Positions 19,849-28,910 are shown, counted from the first letter of the stretch. The stretch is 64,000 nucleotides of DNA from Prolixibacter denitrificans (GCF_003014495.1 NZ_PYGC01000001.1:497805-561804); one strand, 5' to 3'. Program-made: numbers and translations. Notes: a model not told the origin generated them from the sequence alone.

Positions 19849-19879
19849 AAAAAAAGCCCGATCACCAATGTGACCGGGC
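19849..19879 (-). terminator. secDF terminator
   Basis: Arms 19856-19865 and 19870-19879 pair with one mismatch around a CAAT loop. On the minus strand they are followed by seven T. The hairpin lies 31 bp past the secDF stop codon. Confidence 0.85.
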
Positions 19880-19909
19880 ATATCTTAAAAGAGAAGTCTC
19901 TTTATATTC

Positions 19910-22900
19910 TTACTTTTTCCCCTTCTTGGTAGCAATACGTTTCACTGTATCGTATACAATCGGAGTTGCAATGAATACCGAAGAATAGGTACCGACAACC
20001 ACACCCATCATCAATGCGAAGGTAAATCCTTTGATGGAAGTACCACCGAACAGGAAGATGGCCAGCAATACCACGAAGGTAGAGAGCGATGTACTGAACG
20101 TACGACGCAGCGTACTGTTAATAGCAGAGTCCATCACATCTTTCCGGTCATGCTTCGGATGGAGGTGGAGGTACTCACGGATACGGTCGAATACAACCAC
20201 CGTATCGTTTATGGAGTAACCAAGCACCGTTAGAATGGCGGCAATGAAGGCTTGGTCGACCTCCAGCGAGAACGGTAACCATCCATCGAACAGGGCAAAC
20301 ATTCCCAACACAATGAAACTATCGTGTGCCAATGCGACAATCGCACCAAGAGAATACTGCCACTGACGGAATCGTATTAAGATGTAGAGGAAGATGATAA
20401 CCAGTGCAAAGAAGATGGATATCAACGCATCCTTTCGAATATCATCCGAAATGGTTGGTCCGACTTTCTGCGAACTCATCCGGTAATTGGCCAGGAAGTC
20501 CTTTTCCGAAGTATTCGCCGGAAGGAAGGATTTCACCCCATCGTACAACTTCGCTTCAATATCGGCATCCACATTGTTTCCATCCTCATCGATACGATAG
20601 TCGGTTGTGATACGTACCTGGTTATCGCCACCGAAGGTTTTCACCTCAGGAGCGGAACCAAACTCAGGTGTCAGGGCATTCATCACTTTCTCAACCTGAA
20701 CCGGATGTTCAAATCGAACTACGTATGTACGACCTCCTTTGAAGTCAATACCATAATTCAGCCCTTTGAATACCAAGGCAAACAGTGCAATGGCAATCAT
20801 CGTTCCGGAAACGCCGTAGAAAATCTTCCGCTTGTCGAGGAATTTAATTGTTGGATTCCTCAGCCATTCGGCGGTCATCGATGCAACGAATTTGATTTTG
20901 CGATCTTTCGCTAACCAACGTTCAAAAATCAGACGGGTAATGAAGATGGCAGTGAACATCGATGTCAGGATACCGATAATAAGCGTGGTAGCAAAACCCT
21001 TAATCGGACCAGAACCGAACAGGTAAAGTACAACACCAGTCAGCAACGTAGTTACCTGACCGTCGATAATCGCTGAATAAGCATTCCGGTAACCGTCCTG
21101 GATGGCGAGCTTCATTCCCTTACCGGCTTTCAGCTCTTCCTGAACACGTTCATAAATCAGCACGTTCGCATCCACCGACATACCGATGGTCAATACGATA
21201 CCCGCGATTCCCGGTAGGGTAAGCACAGCACCCAACGATGCCAGAATACCGATAATATAGAAGAGGTTCGCTATCAGCGCAACGTTGGCAACCATACCAG
21301 CGCTACCGCTATAGAAGAACAACATATAAAGAAGGATGAGCACAAAGGCAATCACGAACGACCACATACCGCTGCGAATCGATTCTTTACCCAGTGTCGG
21401 TCCTACAATTTCTTCCTGAACAATATGTGCCGGAGCAGGCATTTTACCGGACTTCAGCATGTTTGCAAGGTCCTTCGCCTCATTTACCGAGAAGTTTCCG
21501 GTAATGGAAGAACGACCTCCGGTAATTTCACCCTGTACTGTCGGGAACGACTGAACCAGACCGTCGAGCACAATAGCGATTGACTTACCGACATTTTCAC
21601 GTGTCAGACGAGCCCATGTTTTTGCTCCTTCACTGTTCATGGTCATGGTCACCTCACTGGTGGCGCGGTTCTGACCAAATTCCTGACGCGCATCGGTGAT
21701 TACATCTCCGGTAAGTGGCGCTTTACCATCGCGGTTGGTCACTTTCAAAGCAACCAACTGATAGTAATTGCCTTCCTTATCCATCGGCTTCGCTGTCCAG
21801 CGGAACATCATGTTGCGCGGGAAGATGGAACGAATCTGCGGCATTTTCAGATACTTGTCAACCCGGGCAGTATCTTTAAAGTGCGCATAACCAACAACCG
21901 GTCCACGGAACAACTGTCCGTCGCGTGAAGTATTCGGCGACAAAACAGAGAAGAGCGGGAAGTTTTTAGCAATATCGGCAGCTGAACTGGCAGCAAGCGA
22001 ATCTTTACTTTGCGCCTTATCCAATTCATTCAACAGCCCGGTACCCGTGGTATCTTTCTTCGCTTCCGCGGTTTTGCTCGCTGGTGCTGCTTCAGCAGTT
22101 TCTGTTTTCTGAGTAGTATCCTGAGCAACCGTGTTTTCACCGGTCTCATTCATTTCGCGCAAACGCTGGTTTGCTTTCAGCAGGTAAGGATATACCTCAC
22201 TGTTTTCCCAGGTCTCCCAGAACTCCAACTTCGCAGTTCCTTCCAACAGTTTCCTGACACGATCAGCATCCTTTACACCCGGCAATTCGATAAGAATACG
22301 GCCTTTGGTCTGTAGTTGCTGAATATTCGGTTGAGCAACACCAAAACGGTCGATACGATTACGCAGAATATTGAAGGCATTATCGATGGCACTATCGGTC
22401 TCTTTCCTGATAACCTGCAATACCTGTGCGTTGGTCGAATTGTAATTCACCTTGTCACGCAGGTCAACCGTATTAAAGATGGCCGCTAAACGACCATTGG
22501 GATCAATCTGTTCGAAAGATTGTCCAAAAAGGGTTACGAAATCTTCCTGGCTGTTTTTCTGGCGTTCTTCCGCCATTTTCAGCGCAGCAACAAATGTTGA
22601 ATCTTTGCTGTAATTAGCCAACGAACGAATCAGATCCGGAACCGAAATCTCCAGGGTTACGTTCATACCACCTTTCAGGTCAAGACCGAGGTTCATCTCG
22701 TATTCTTTCACTTCACGGTAAGTATATTTACGAATTCCCAGGAAATTAAATACGGGCTGTCCGGCAACTGAATCGAGATAATACGTTTCACGTTGAGGAT
22801 TCCCGTTTGCGTACTCCAGAGCATCCTTCTCGACCTGTTTGGCCTTGAAAGTAAAGGTTAGCTGGTAAACACAAATTAAGGCTAGCAGGATTGCAAAAAG

Positions 22901-22924
22901 CCTTATCAATCCTTTATTCTGCAT
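19910..22924 (-). CDS. secDF: Protein translocase SecDF fusion
   Basis: A 1004-aa inner-membrane protein joining SecD and SecF, which use the proton gradient to help SecYEG finish export. The SecD part (about 1-665) has an N-terminal helix, the DLKGGMNVTLE motif, a large periplasmic P1 domain and six helices including GMSVDANVLIYERV. The SecF part starts near 690 (IDFKGGRTYVVRFE) and ends with the second helix set containing GYSINDTVVVFDRIRE. An insert rich in T, A, E and K lies in the P1 region at about 258-310 (TAEAAPASKTAEAKK), probably a flexible loop. Fusion is usual in Bacteroidota. It is monocistronic, with its own promoter and terminator. Confidence 0.97.
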   Translation of the reverse strand: MQNKGLIRLFAILLALICVYQLTFTFKAKQVEKDALEYANGNPQRETYYLDSVAGQPVFNFLGIRKYTYREVKEYEMNLGLDLKGGMNVTLEISVPDLIRSLANYSKDSTFVAALKMAEERQKNSQEDFVTLFGQSFEQIDPNGRLAAIFNTVDLRDKVNYNSTNAQVLQVIRKETDSAIDNAFNILRNRIDRFGVAQPNIQQLQTKGRILIELPGVKDADRVRKLLEGTAKLEFWETWENSEVYPYLLKANQRLREMNETGENTVAQDTTQKTETAEAAPASKTAEAKKDTTGTGLLNELDKAQSKDSLAASSAADIAKNFPLFSVLSPNTSRDGQLFRGPVVGYAHFKDTARVDKYLKMPQIRSIFPRNMMFRWTAKPMDKEGNYYQLVALKVTNRDGKAPLTGDVITDARQEFGQNRATSEVTMTMNSEGAKTWARLTRENVGKSIAIVLDGLVQSFPTVQGEITGGRSSITGNFSVNEAKDLANMLKSGKMPAPAHIVQEEIVGPTLGKESIRSGMWSFVIAFVLILLYMLFFYSGSAGMVANVALIANLFYIIGILASLGAVLTLPGIAGIVLTIGMSVDANVLIYERVQEELKAGKGMKLAIQDGYRNAYSAIIDGQVTTLLTGVVLYLFGSGPIKGFATTLIIGILTSMFTAIFITRLIFERWLAKDRKIKFVASMTAEWLRNPTIKFLDKRKIFYGVSGTMIAIALFALVFKGLNYGIDFKGGRTYVVRFEHPVQVEKVMNALTPEFGSAPEVKTFGGDNQVRITTDYRIDEDGNNVDADIEAKLYDGVKSFLPANTSEKDFLANYRMSSQKVGPTISDDIRKDALISIFFALVIIFLYILIRFRQWQYSLGAIVALAHDSFIVLGMFALFDGWLPFSLEVDQAFIAAILTVLGYSINDTVVVFDRIREYLHLHPKHDRKDVMDSAINSTLRRTFSTSLSTFVVLLAIFLFGGTSIKGFTFALMMGVVVGTYSSVFIATPIVYDTVKRIATKKGKK

Positions 22925-22986
22925 TGGGATATCAGTTTAATTTTCCTATGTAATTTGACAATTTTATACGTTTTCAGCTTAGCACG

Positions 22987-23016
22987 CAAAGATATTTATT
23001 TTTTTCTGAATACAAT
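22987..23016 (-). promoter_or_regulatory. secDF promoter (-33/-7)
   Basis: The -7 box TATCTTTG (22987-22994, minus) matches TAnnTTTG. ATTG at 23013-23016 is a one-mismatch -33 box with an 18-bp spacer. The implied leader is about 55 nt. Confidence 0.6.
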
Positions 23017-23075
23017 GGTTTTCACGGGAGCAATGCCCGTTATGTCAGATGCCTCGCAATACATGGAAGCGAATG

Positions 23076-23516
23076 TCATGCAAACTCCTCCTCGTCGGGC
23101 AAATTTAATATGAGCTGCTGCTGACCATAATCGATGACTGCCTTGTACCGAATCAGGAAGTCAGATCCCAACAATCCGACAATCTGCTTATCGGAGAAAC
23201 GGGCATATTCCTGATTGATATGGGTCAGATCGATCAGTGCAATTGTCAGCGAGCCAAAATCGAACTGCCCTAACCACAGTTCACTGATTTCACCCGAAGC
23301 GGTCTCTACCAGATCTTTCCCGAGCCCGGTGGCTTGTTTCACCGGATGTTCATCGGGCTGGTAATGGTTATCCAGACTTTTGTCGAAAACCGATTTCGAT
23401 GCACCCGAATCAATCACCCACCAACCGACGTTTTTATCATTGAAGCGGGCTTGCACCAACGGATGATAAGTTCCGGCTTCCAGTTCGCACAGTTCAATTG
23501 GAATAATTATTTCCAT
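23076..23516 (-). CDS. Single-domain retropepsin-like aspartic protease
   Basis: A 146-aa protein with the clan AA active-site motif DSGAS (D36, S37, G38) inside WWVIDSGASKSVFD. A second hydrophobic-Gly motif, VGLLGSDFL, is near residue 115. This is one lobe of an aspartic protease fold, so activity would need a homodimer, as in retroviral proteases. No signal peptide or membrane segment is present, which makes it cytoplasmic as it stands. DSGAS replaces the common DTGA, an accepted variant. The substrate is unknown. The gene lies between secDF and mdh with its own spacing on both sides. Confidence 0.82.
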   Translation of the reverse strand: MEIIIPIELCELEAGTYHPLVQARFNDKNVGWWVIDSGASKSVFDKSLDNHYQPDEHPVKQATGLGKDLVETASGEISELWLGQFDFGSLTIALIDLTHINQEYARFSDKQIVGLLGSDFLIRYKAVIDYGQQQLILNLPDEEEFA

Positions 23517-23526
23517 AATGGAGGCA

Positions 23527-23556
23527 TAAAAAAGGGGAACCTGTTTCAGTTCCCCT
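23527..23556 (-). terminator. mdh terminator
   Basis: A perfect 8-bp inverted repeat (23533-23540 and 23549-23556) with an 8-nt loop is followed on the minus strand by a T run. It lies just past the mdh stop codon and ahead of the protease gene. Confidence 0.85.
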
Positions 23557-23577
23557 CTCCATATAAATATGTATTGA

Positions 23578-24513
23578 TTACTTGTTGTTCAGTTTATCGA
23601 GAACACTCATTACTTCGCGAACATGGCCTTCACTCTCTTTCAGCATAGCCATTTCATCTTCGTTCAGTTCGAGCTCAATCACTTTCTCGATACCGTTTTT
23701 ACCCAAAATAACCGGTACTCCAAGGTAGCAGTTGTCGATACCATACTCGCCTTCCAGTTTTACACAAACCGGGAATACGCGACGCTGATCTTTTACAATC
23801 GCTTCAACCATTTGTGCGGCAGCTGCACCCGGAGCGTACCATGCAGAGGTACCCATCAGTTTTACCAATTCGCCACCACCTGTTTTGGTGCGCTGTACAA
23901 TAGCATCCAGTTTTTCACTGTCAATCAATTCCGTAACCGGAATACCGGCAACGGTAGTATAACGAGGCAGCGGAACCATGGTATCACCGTGACCTCCCAT
24001 CAGAACTGCCTGAATTTCTTTCGGTGAAACATTCAATGCTTCAGCCAGGAACGCACGATAACGAGCTGTATCCAGAATACCAGCCATTCCCATCACCTTG
24101 GAACGCGGGAATTTTGATGTCAGATGTGCCTGATAAGTCATTACGTCCAACGGGTTGGATACAATAATAACAATTGCCTCCGGAGAATACTTGATCACAT
24201 TCTCAGTAACCGATTTCACGATACCTGCATTGGTTTCAATCAGGTCGTCGCGGCTCATCCCCGGTTTACGCGGAAGTCCTGATGTAATAACAACTACATC
24301 CGAACCAGCGGTCTTGGAATAATCGTTCGATACACCTACCGTGCGGGTATCATATACATTGATGGGAGCTTTTTCCCAAATATCGAGGGCTTTTCCTTCT
24401 GCCAGTCCCTCTTTAATATCGACCAGAATTACTTCGTTTACCACTTCGCGGTAAGCTAATACATCGGCGCAAGTTGCGCCAACATTTCCTGCACCTACTA
24501 CAGTAACTTTCAT
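23578..24513 (-). CDS. mdh: Malate dehydrogenase (LDH-like type)
   Basis: A 311-aa NAD-dependent enzyme interconverting malate and oxaloacetate. The Rossmann fingerprint GAGNVGATCA is at residues 7-16. The substrate arginine loop is TSGLPRKPGMSRDDL, whose R-K-P-G-M-S-R pattern separates malate from lactate dehydrogenases. SNPLDVMTY and the catalytic His in MGGHGDTMVPL are present. The frame is open to 24543, but the ATG at 24513 gives the family start MKVTVVGAG. A -33/-7 pair gives a leader of about 55 nt. Terminated separately. Confidence 0.97.
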   Translation of the reverse strand: MKVTVVGAGNVGATCADVLAYREVVNEVILVDIKEGLAEGKALDIWEKAPINVYDTRTVGVSNDYSKTAGSDVVVITSGLPRKPGMSRDDLIETNAGIVKSVTENVIKYSPEAIVIIVSNPLDVMTYQAHLTSKFPRSKVMGMAGILDTARYRAFLAEALNVSPKEIQAVLMGGHGDTMVPLPRYTTVAGIPVTELIDSEKLDAIVQRTKTGGGELVKLMGTSAWYAPGAAAAQMVEAIVKDQRRVFPVCVKLEGEYGIDNCYLGVPVILGKNGIEKVIELELNEDEMAMLKESEGHVREVMSVLDKLNNK

Positions 24514-24573
24514 AAACCTTGCAATTAAGAATTCAGTTATCAATCAGTTTCTATACTTTTTCTAAAAAGCAAA

Positions 24574-24603
24574 CAAATATAACCAGAATAGGATGTAATC
24601 AAA
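24574..24603 (-). promoter_or_regulatory. mdh promoter (-33/-7)
   Basis: The -7 box TATATTTG (24574-24581) and the -33 box TTTG (24600-24603), both on the minus strand, are separated by 18 bp. This closely fits the Bacteroidota sigma-ABfr consensus. Confidence 0.72.
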
Positions 24604-24740
24604 AGGATTTTTACTCCGCTTTCGAAATGAAATAAGGTAGCAACATTACTGCTTTACAGGGAAATCCGCATGTTTCATTCATCCCTGAGCTTATCTTTAT
24701 TCATTAGAAATAAGAAGAGCTCGGTTGAAAGACTTTTATA

Positions 24741-24781
24741 AAAAGAAAAAGCCGACTCCATTTATGACAACGGAATCAGCT
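24741..24781 (-). terminator. glmM terminator
   Basis: Arms 24750-24759 and 24772-24781 pair (two G-U) around a 12-nt loop. On the minus strand they are followed by a T-rich run. The hairpin lies about 30 bp past the glmM stop. Confidence 0.75.
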
Positions 24782-24809
24782 CTCCTATATCTTAATCGAA
24801 CTAAGGTAA

Positions 24810-26201
24810 TTAGTTAGCCACTATCGCTTTTATTTCACCCATAATTTTCTCTGCCAGCGCTTCTGCTTTCTCCATGCTTTTACCTTCGGAATAAACCCGG
24901 ATAATCGGTTCGGTGTTCGACTTGCGTAAATGCACCCACTCGTCGGCAAAATCAATCTTTACACCGTCCACATCGGTCACCTGCTCGTGCTGGTATTTTT
25001 CCTTCATAGCTACCAACACGGCATCCACATCGATATCAGGTGTCAGTTCAATCTTATTCTTCGAGATGAAATAATTGGGATACTCAGCCCGCAGTTCAGA
25101 ACATTTTTTCCCTGATTTGGCCAGATGCGTCAGGAACAGACCAATGCCGACTAAGGCATCGCGGCCGTAATGACTGGCCGGATAGATAACTCCGCCATTT
25201 CCTTCTCCACCGATCACCGCTCCGGTTTCTTTCATCAGGGTAGTGACATTCACTTCGCCAACAGCTGAAGGAGCATATTTACCATTGTGTTTTTCGGTGA
25301 TATCGCGCAGTGCCCTTGAAGAAGACAAATTGGAAACCGTATTGCCGGGCGTTTGACTCAGTACATAGTCGGCAACCGCCACCAATGTATATTCTTCGTT
25401 AAACATACTCCCATCCTCGTTGATGATGGCCAACCGGTCTACATCCGGATCGACAACAAAACCGATATCCACGCCTTTTTCCAGAATAATCGCCGAGGTT
25501 TCCTGCAGATTTTCCGGAATAGGTTCAGGGGTGTGAGCAAAATGCCCGTGTGGCTCACAGTTGATTTCGACCACATCGATCACGCCCAGCGCTTTCAACA
25601 TAGCTGGAACAGCAACCCCGCCAACAGAGTTGACGGCATCGACAGCTACTTTGAATTTCGCTGCCCGAATAGCTTCCACATCCACCAAATCGAGATCCAG
25701 TACGTGCTGAACATGATGTTTAGTGTAATCCTTCACTGTTTCCACTCCTAAATCATCCACTTCAGCAAAATAAAAATCTTCTTTCTCAGCAATACTCAAC
25801 ACCGTTTTACCAGCAGCATCATCGAGGAATTCTCCTTTGTTATTCAATAATTTCAGCGCATTCCATTGTTTGGGATTATGACTGGCTGTCAGAATAATTC
25901 CGCCGTCAGCATTTTCTGCGGTAACCGCCAATTCGGTAGTCGGAGTTGTCGCCAAACCAATATTGATCACGTCGGCTCCCATTCCCAAAAGGGTTCCGGA
26001 CACTAACGAATCAACCATCTTCCCCGAGATTCGGGCATCCCGCCCAACTACGATGCGCAGTTTCCCTTTTCCTGTTTGATTATTCTTCGCCCAGGTACAA
26101 TAGGCTGCCGTAAATTTCACTACATCGAGCGGACTTAATCCCTCGCCGGGCACTCCACCAATGGTGCCCCGTATTCCTGAAATGGATTTTATCAGTGTCA
26201 T
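24810..26201 (-). CDS. glmM: Phosphoglucosamine mutase / phosphohexomutase
   Basis: A 463-aa alpha-D-phosphohexomutase. The phosphoserine loop TASHNP has S107 as the phosphate carrier. The metal loop is DPDVDRLA, the sugar loop GEGNGGVIYP, and the phosphate-binding end RKSNTEPIIRVYSE. The N-terminus SISGIRGTIGG is typical of the Bacteroidota GlmM, which converts glucosamine-6-P to glucosamine-1-P for cell-wall precursors. A phosphomannomutase role is possible. The frame is open to 26237, but the ATG at 26201 fits the family. It has its own promoter and terminator. Confidence 0.93.
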   Translation of the reverse strand: MTLIKSISGIRGTIGGVPGEGLSPLDVVKFTAAYCTWAKNNQTGKGKLRIVVGRDARISGKMVDSLVSGTLLGMGADVINIGLATTPTTELAVTAENADGGIILTASHNPKQWNALKLLNNKGEFLDDAAGKTVLSIAEKEDFYFAEVDDLGVETVKDYTKHHVQHVLDLDLVDVEAIRAAKFKVAVDAVNSVGGVAVPAMLKALGVIDVVEINCEPHGHFAHTPEPIPENLQETSAIILEKGVDIGFVVDPDVDRLAIINEDGSMFNEEYTLVAVADYVLSQTPGNTVSNLSSSRALRDITEKHNGKYAPSAVGEVNVTTLMKETGAVIGGEGNGGVIYPASHYGRDALVGIGLFLTHLAKSGKKCSELRAEYPNYFISKNKIELTPDIDVDAVLVAMKEKYQHEQVTDVDGVKIDFADEWVHLRKSNTEPIIRVYSEGKSMEKAEALAEKIMGEIKAIVAN

Positions 26202-26234
26202 AAAAGTGGATTGTTTTGTTTTGGATTGAATGAG

Positions 26235-26265
26235 CAAAATTGCCGAAAAAGGGTTTCATTTCAAA
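26235..26265 (-). promoter_or_regulatory. glmM promoter (-33/-7)
   Basis: CAATTTTG (26235-26242) is a one-mismatch -7 box. TTTG (26262-26265) lies exactly 19 bp upstream, the canonical Bacteroidota spacing. It lies 33 bp upstream of the chosen ATG. Confidence 0.65.
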
Positions 26266-26492
26266 GAAAAAACGGGGTTCCATATTGCCTTATCTTCGGG
26301 CCTTGGTTTTGCTTCAAGCGAGACGAATCTTTCCAGAAAGAACTCTCAATAACCTAACTAATTGATTAACTTTACATTTTATTACATATTATTTTCATGT
26401 TAAATACATTTAAACGCCATAATTTCTAATGCCATATCCGATTTTTTTCGATCTTTGCAGCGATTTTAAAACAGTTCACAGAACATACTGAA

Positions 26493-27671
26493 ATGACAAA
26501 AAGAGAAAGAGGACAGGACCGCCCTCAAAAGCGGACCGTCGGAGGAAGAAGTAACAACCGGTTTGGCAAGAGTGAAAGCCCCGCCCGGGGAGGACAACGC
26601 AACCGGTTTTCGGAAAATGAAAAATCCGAAAGAAAAGGAAGTCAGGGACGTTTTTCCAAAACAGAACGTCCGGAACGAAGAGAAAGAGGAGAGCGCAATG
26701 AATCGCGCTTCAGCCGTGACAACCGCCGCTCCGACAATTCCACCTATCGCAAGAACGATCGTTTCTCCGGAAAAAGTGAAGAAAGAGGAGAACGCCGCCA
26801 GAGAAGAACCAGTGGAAGAGGTGTAGAGCGACCTGATTCCGATCGCTACATGAACAAAGACGGAAAAGTGATCCGTGGCCGGTTTGGTGAAAAAAACCTA
26901 CGAAACAAACGTGCCGGTCGTACCGACCGCATCCAGAGTGTCAAGCGGGAAGATGACGGCAGTATTCGCCTCAACCGTTTTATTGCCAATGCCGGCATTT
27001 GCTCACGAAGAGAAGCCGATACTTTTATCGCTTCAGGCGTGGTAACCGTTAACGGGAAACCGGTGACTGAAATGGGCGTTCGTGTAAAACCCGGCGACGA
27101 TGTACGCTTTAACGGTCAACGCATTTCCGCTGAGCGAAAAGTTTACGTTTTACTGAATAAGCCGAAAGGTTTTGTCACGACCGTTGATGACCCGCACGCG
27201 GACAAAACAGTGATGGACCTGGTAAGAAGTGCCTGCCCGGAACGAGTTTATCCGGTAGGACGACTCGACAAAACAACGACGGGACTGCTGCTTTTCACCA
27301 ACGATGGCGAAATGACCAAACGGTTGACTCATCCAAAATACAACCGCAAAAAAATCTATCACGTTCATCTTGACAAAAACGTCAGCAAAAACGACCTGCA
27401 GCAAATTGTCGATGGAGTAACGCTGGAAGATGGCTTTGTGGCCGCCGATTCGGTTAGTTACGTGGAACCGGAAGATAAAAAGCAGGTAGGAATCGAGATT
27501 CACTCGGGTAAAAACCGCGTGGTTCGACGCATTTTCGCCCACCTGGGATATAAAGTTGAGAAACTTGATCGCGTCTATTTCTGCGGACTCACCAAGAAAA
27601 ACCTGCCTCGTGGCAAATGGCGCTTTCTATCTGAAGACGAAGTTAACTTCCTAAAAATGGGCTCATTTTAA
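26493..27671 (+). CDS. RsuA/RluB-family pseudouridine synthase with Arg/Gly-rich N-terminal extension
   Basis: A 392-aa enzyme making pseudouridine in rRNA (RluB/RluE/RsuA group). Residues 1-about 150 are low complexity, rich in R, G, S, E and K, with repeated RF/RFS and RRG-like units, and are likely disordered and RNA-binding. An S4 domain follows (IRLNRFIANAGICSRREAD). The catalytic domain has GRLDKTTTGLLLFTNDG with catalytic Asp259, and ends with HSGKNRVVRRIFAHLGYKV. The long basic tail is common in Bacteroidota versions. The exact rRNA position is not readable. The upstream gATCTTTG (26450-26457) is a one-mismatch -7 box. Confidence 0.93.
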   Translation: MTKRERGQDRPQKRTVGGRSNNRFGKSESPARGGQRNRFSENEKSERKGSQGRFSKTERPERRERGERNESRFSRDNRRSDNSTYRKNDRFSGKSEERGERRQRRTSGRGVERPDSDRYMNKDGKVIRGRFGEKNLRNKRAGRTDRIQSVKREDDGSIRLNRFIANAGICSRREADTFIASGVVTVNGKPVTEMGVRVKPGDDVRFNGQRISAERKVYVLLNKPKGFVTTVDDPHADKTVMDLVRSACPERVYPVGRLDKTTTGLLLFTNDGEMTKRLTHPKYNRKKIYHVHLDKNVSKNDLQQIVDGVTLEDGFVAADSVSYVEPEDKKQVGIEIHSGKNRVVRRIFAHLGYKVEKLDRVYFCGLTKKNLPRGKWRFLSEDEVNFLKMGSF

Positions 27672-27692
27672 GGCAGATTTTCATTTTTCGTC

Positions 27693-27700
27693 TATCTTAG
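27693..27700 (+). promoter_or_regulatory. Possible -7 box for the ECF sigma gene
   Basis: TATCTTAG differs from TAnnTTTG at one base and lies 41 bp before the TTG start at 27742. No -33 element is obvious. The region follows the pseudouridine synthase stop directly, so read-through is an alternative. Confidence 0.35.
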
Positions 27701-27741
27701 TGTAATTCAAACTTCACAGGTAAGACTTATACTTTAGCAAA

Positions 27742-28230
27742 TTGGATCGGGAATTTCTGCGAAAAATATCTGATAACCAGGGAATCATACACAAGGTCAC
27801 AGGCATTTACTGTGATAATCCCGAGGATCGAAAAGATCTTTTTCAGGAAATCCTGATTCAGCTATGGAAGTCGTACGAATCCTTCCGTAACGAATCGAAA
27901 TTCTCCACATGGATGTACCGCGTTGCTCTGAACACGGCCATTACAGCTTTTAAGAAGGCATCGCGTCATCCGTTGGGCAACCAGGTTGAATCGGTTAATT
28001 TTCAACTGGCTGCGGAAGAGTATGACTATGAATTTGAGGAGAATCTAAAGTTGCTCCATAAAGCGATTGAACAGTTGACAGGGGTGGAAAAATCGATCAT
28101 TCTGCTTTATCTGGAGGACAAAAAATACGAAGAGATAGCTGAAATTACGGGAATTACCCAGAACTACGTCCGGGTGAAAATGAACCGTATTAAGAAAAAA
28201 CTGAAAGCGATTTTAAACGTGGATGCCTGA
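27742..28230 (+). CDS. ECF-type RNA polymerase sigma factor (TTG start)
   Basis: A 162-aa sigma-70 family factor with only regions 2 and 4. Region 2 reads DLFQEILIQLWKSYESFRNESKFSTWMYRVALNTA. Region 4 holds the helix-turn-helix YEEIAEITGITQNYVRVKMNRIKKKL. The start is TTG at 27742: an in-frame TAA lies at 27721 and no ATG occurs between. The next gene begins in the last base of this stop codon, so the two proteins are translationally coupled. The membrane protein that follows may act as its regulator (inference). Confidence 0.88.
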   Translation: MDREFLRKISDNQGIIHKVTGIYCDNPEDRKDLFQEILIQLWKSYESFRNESKFSTWMYRVALNTAITAFKKASRHPLGNQVESVNFQLAAEEYDYEFEENLKLLHKAIEQLTGVEKSIILLYLEDKKYEEIAEITGITQNYVRVKMNRIKKKLKAILNVDA

Positions 28231-28910
28231 TGGAACTATCCGAACTGAAAACAGCGTGGAAGAAAGTGGCCGATCGCTCGGCTGATGAAAACAGGCTTGA
28301 AGAAGACCAGCTCAGGGAAATTTTGTCTAATCGGGGCAAAGGCATTATTTCCCGGCTCGACCGGAATGTAAAAATCGGTTTTGGCTTACTGGCACTCTTC
28401 ATATTACTAACTTTCATCGATAAGCTGCTGCCCAATTCGATACTGAACAATGGTCTGTTCGAAGAGGTACCTCAACCACCGGTCTGGTTATTGTTCTCCG
28501 GATGGATTGTCAGCATTTTCATTGCCTTTACTTTTATCTCATTTGCCTGGAAATATTACCGGGTAAACGTCCCGCACCTGGCTGCCGACCACTTACCCAC
28601 AGCACTCAACAAGTTGCTGATTGTTTTGGGGACCTTCAAAAAACAGTTCTACCTGGCACTTTTTCTGTTCATCTTCGAGGCGGGCCTCTCCTTTGCCATC
28701 GGAATGTATCATGGGTATACTTCTGTGAGTGAAACGCTGGGAGATTCGTTCATGCTGGTCGCATTGGTTATCATTATCATGCTATTCATCCTCGGCGTTT
28801 TTGTCGCTATTCTTACCTTTATATTCCACCTGGGATTCAAAAACCTTTACGGGAAATATCACCAACAACTGAAGGACACCCTTCATGAGCTTAACGAACT
28901 CGAAGATTAA
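28230..28910 (+). CDS. Membrane protein coupled to the ECF sigma factor
   Basis: A 226-aa protein with a charged soluble N-terminus (1-about 45, MELSELKTAWKKVADRSADEN) and four hydrophobic segments at about 48-66, 85-108, 136-158 and 169-197. A basic C-terminal tail ends LHELNELED. The layout of a cytoplasmic head plus helices, and the 1-bp overlap with the sigma gene, fit an anti-sigma role, but no known anti-sigma motif is seen. It overlaps the downstream DUF5686 gene by 26 bp. Confidence 0.75.
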   Translation: MELSELKTAWKKVADRSADENRLEEDQLREILSNRGKGIISRLDRNVKIGFGLLALFILLTFIDKLLPNSILNNGLFEEVPQPPVWLLFSGWIVSIFIAFTFISFAWKYYRVNVPHLAADHLPTALNKLLIVLGTFKKQFYLALFLFIFEAGLSFAIGMYHGYTSVSETLGDSFMLVALVIIIMLFILGVFVAILTFIFHLGFKNLYGKYHQQLKDTLHELNELED

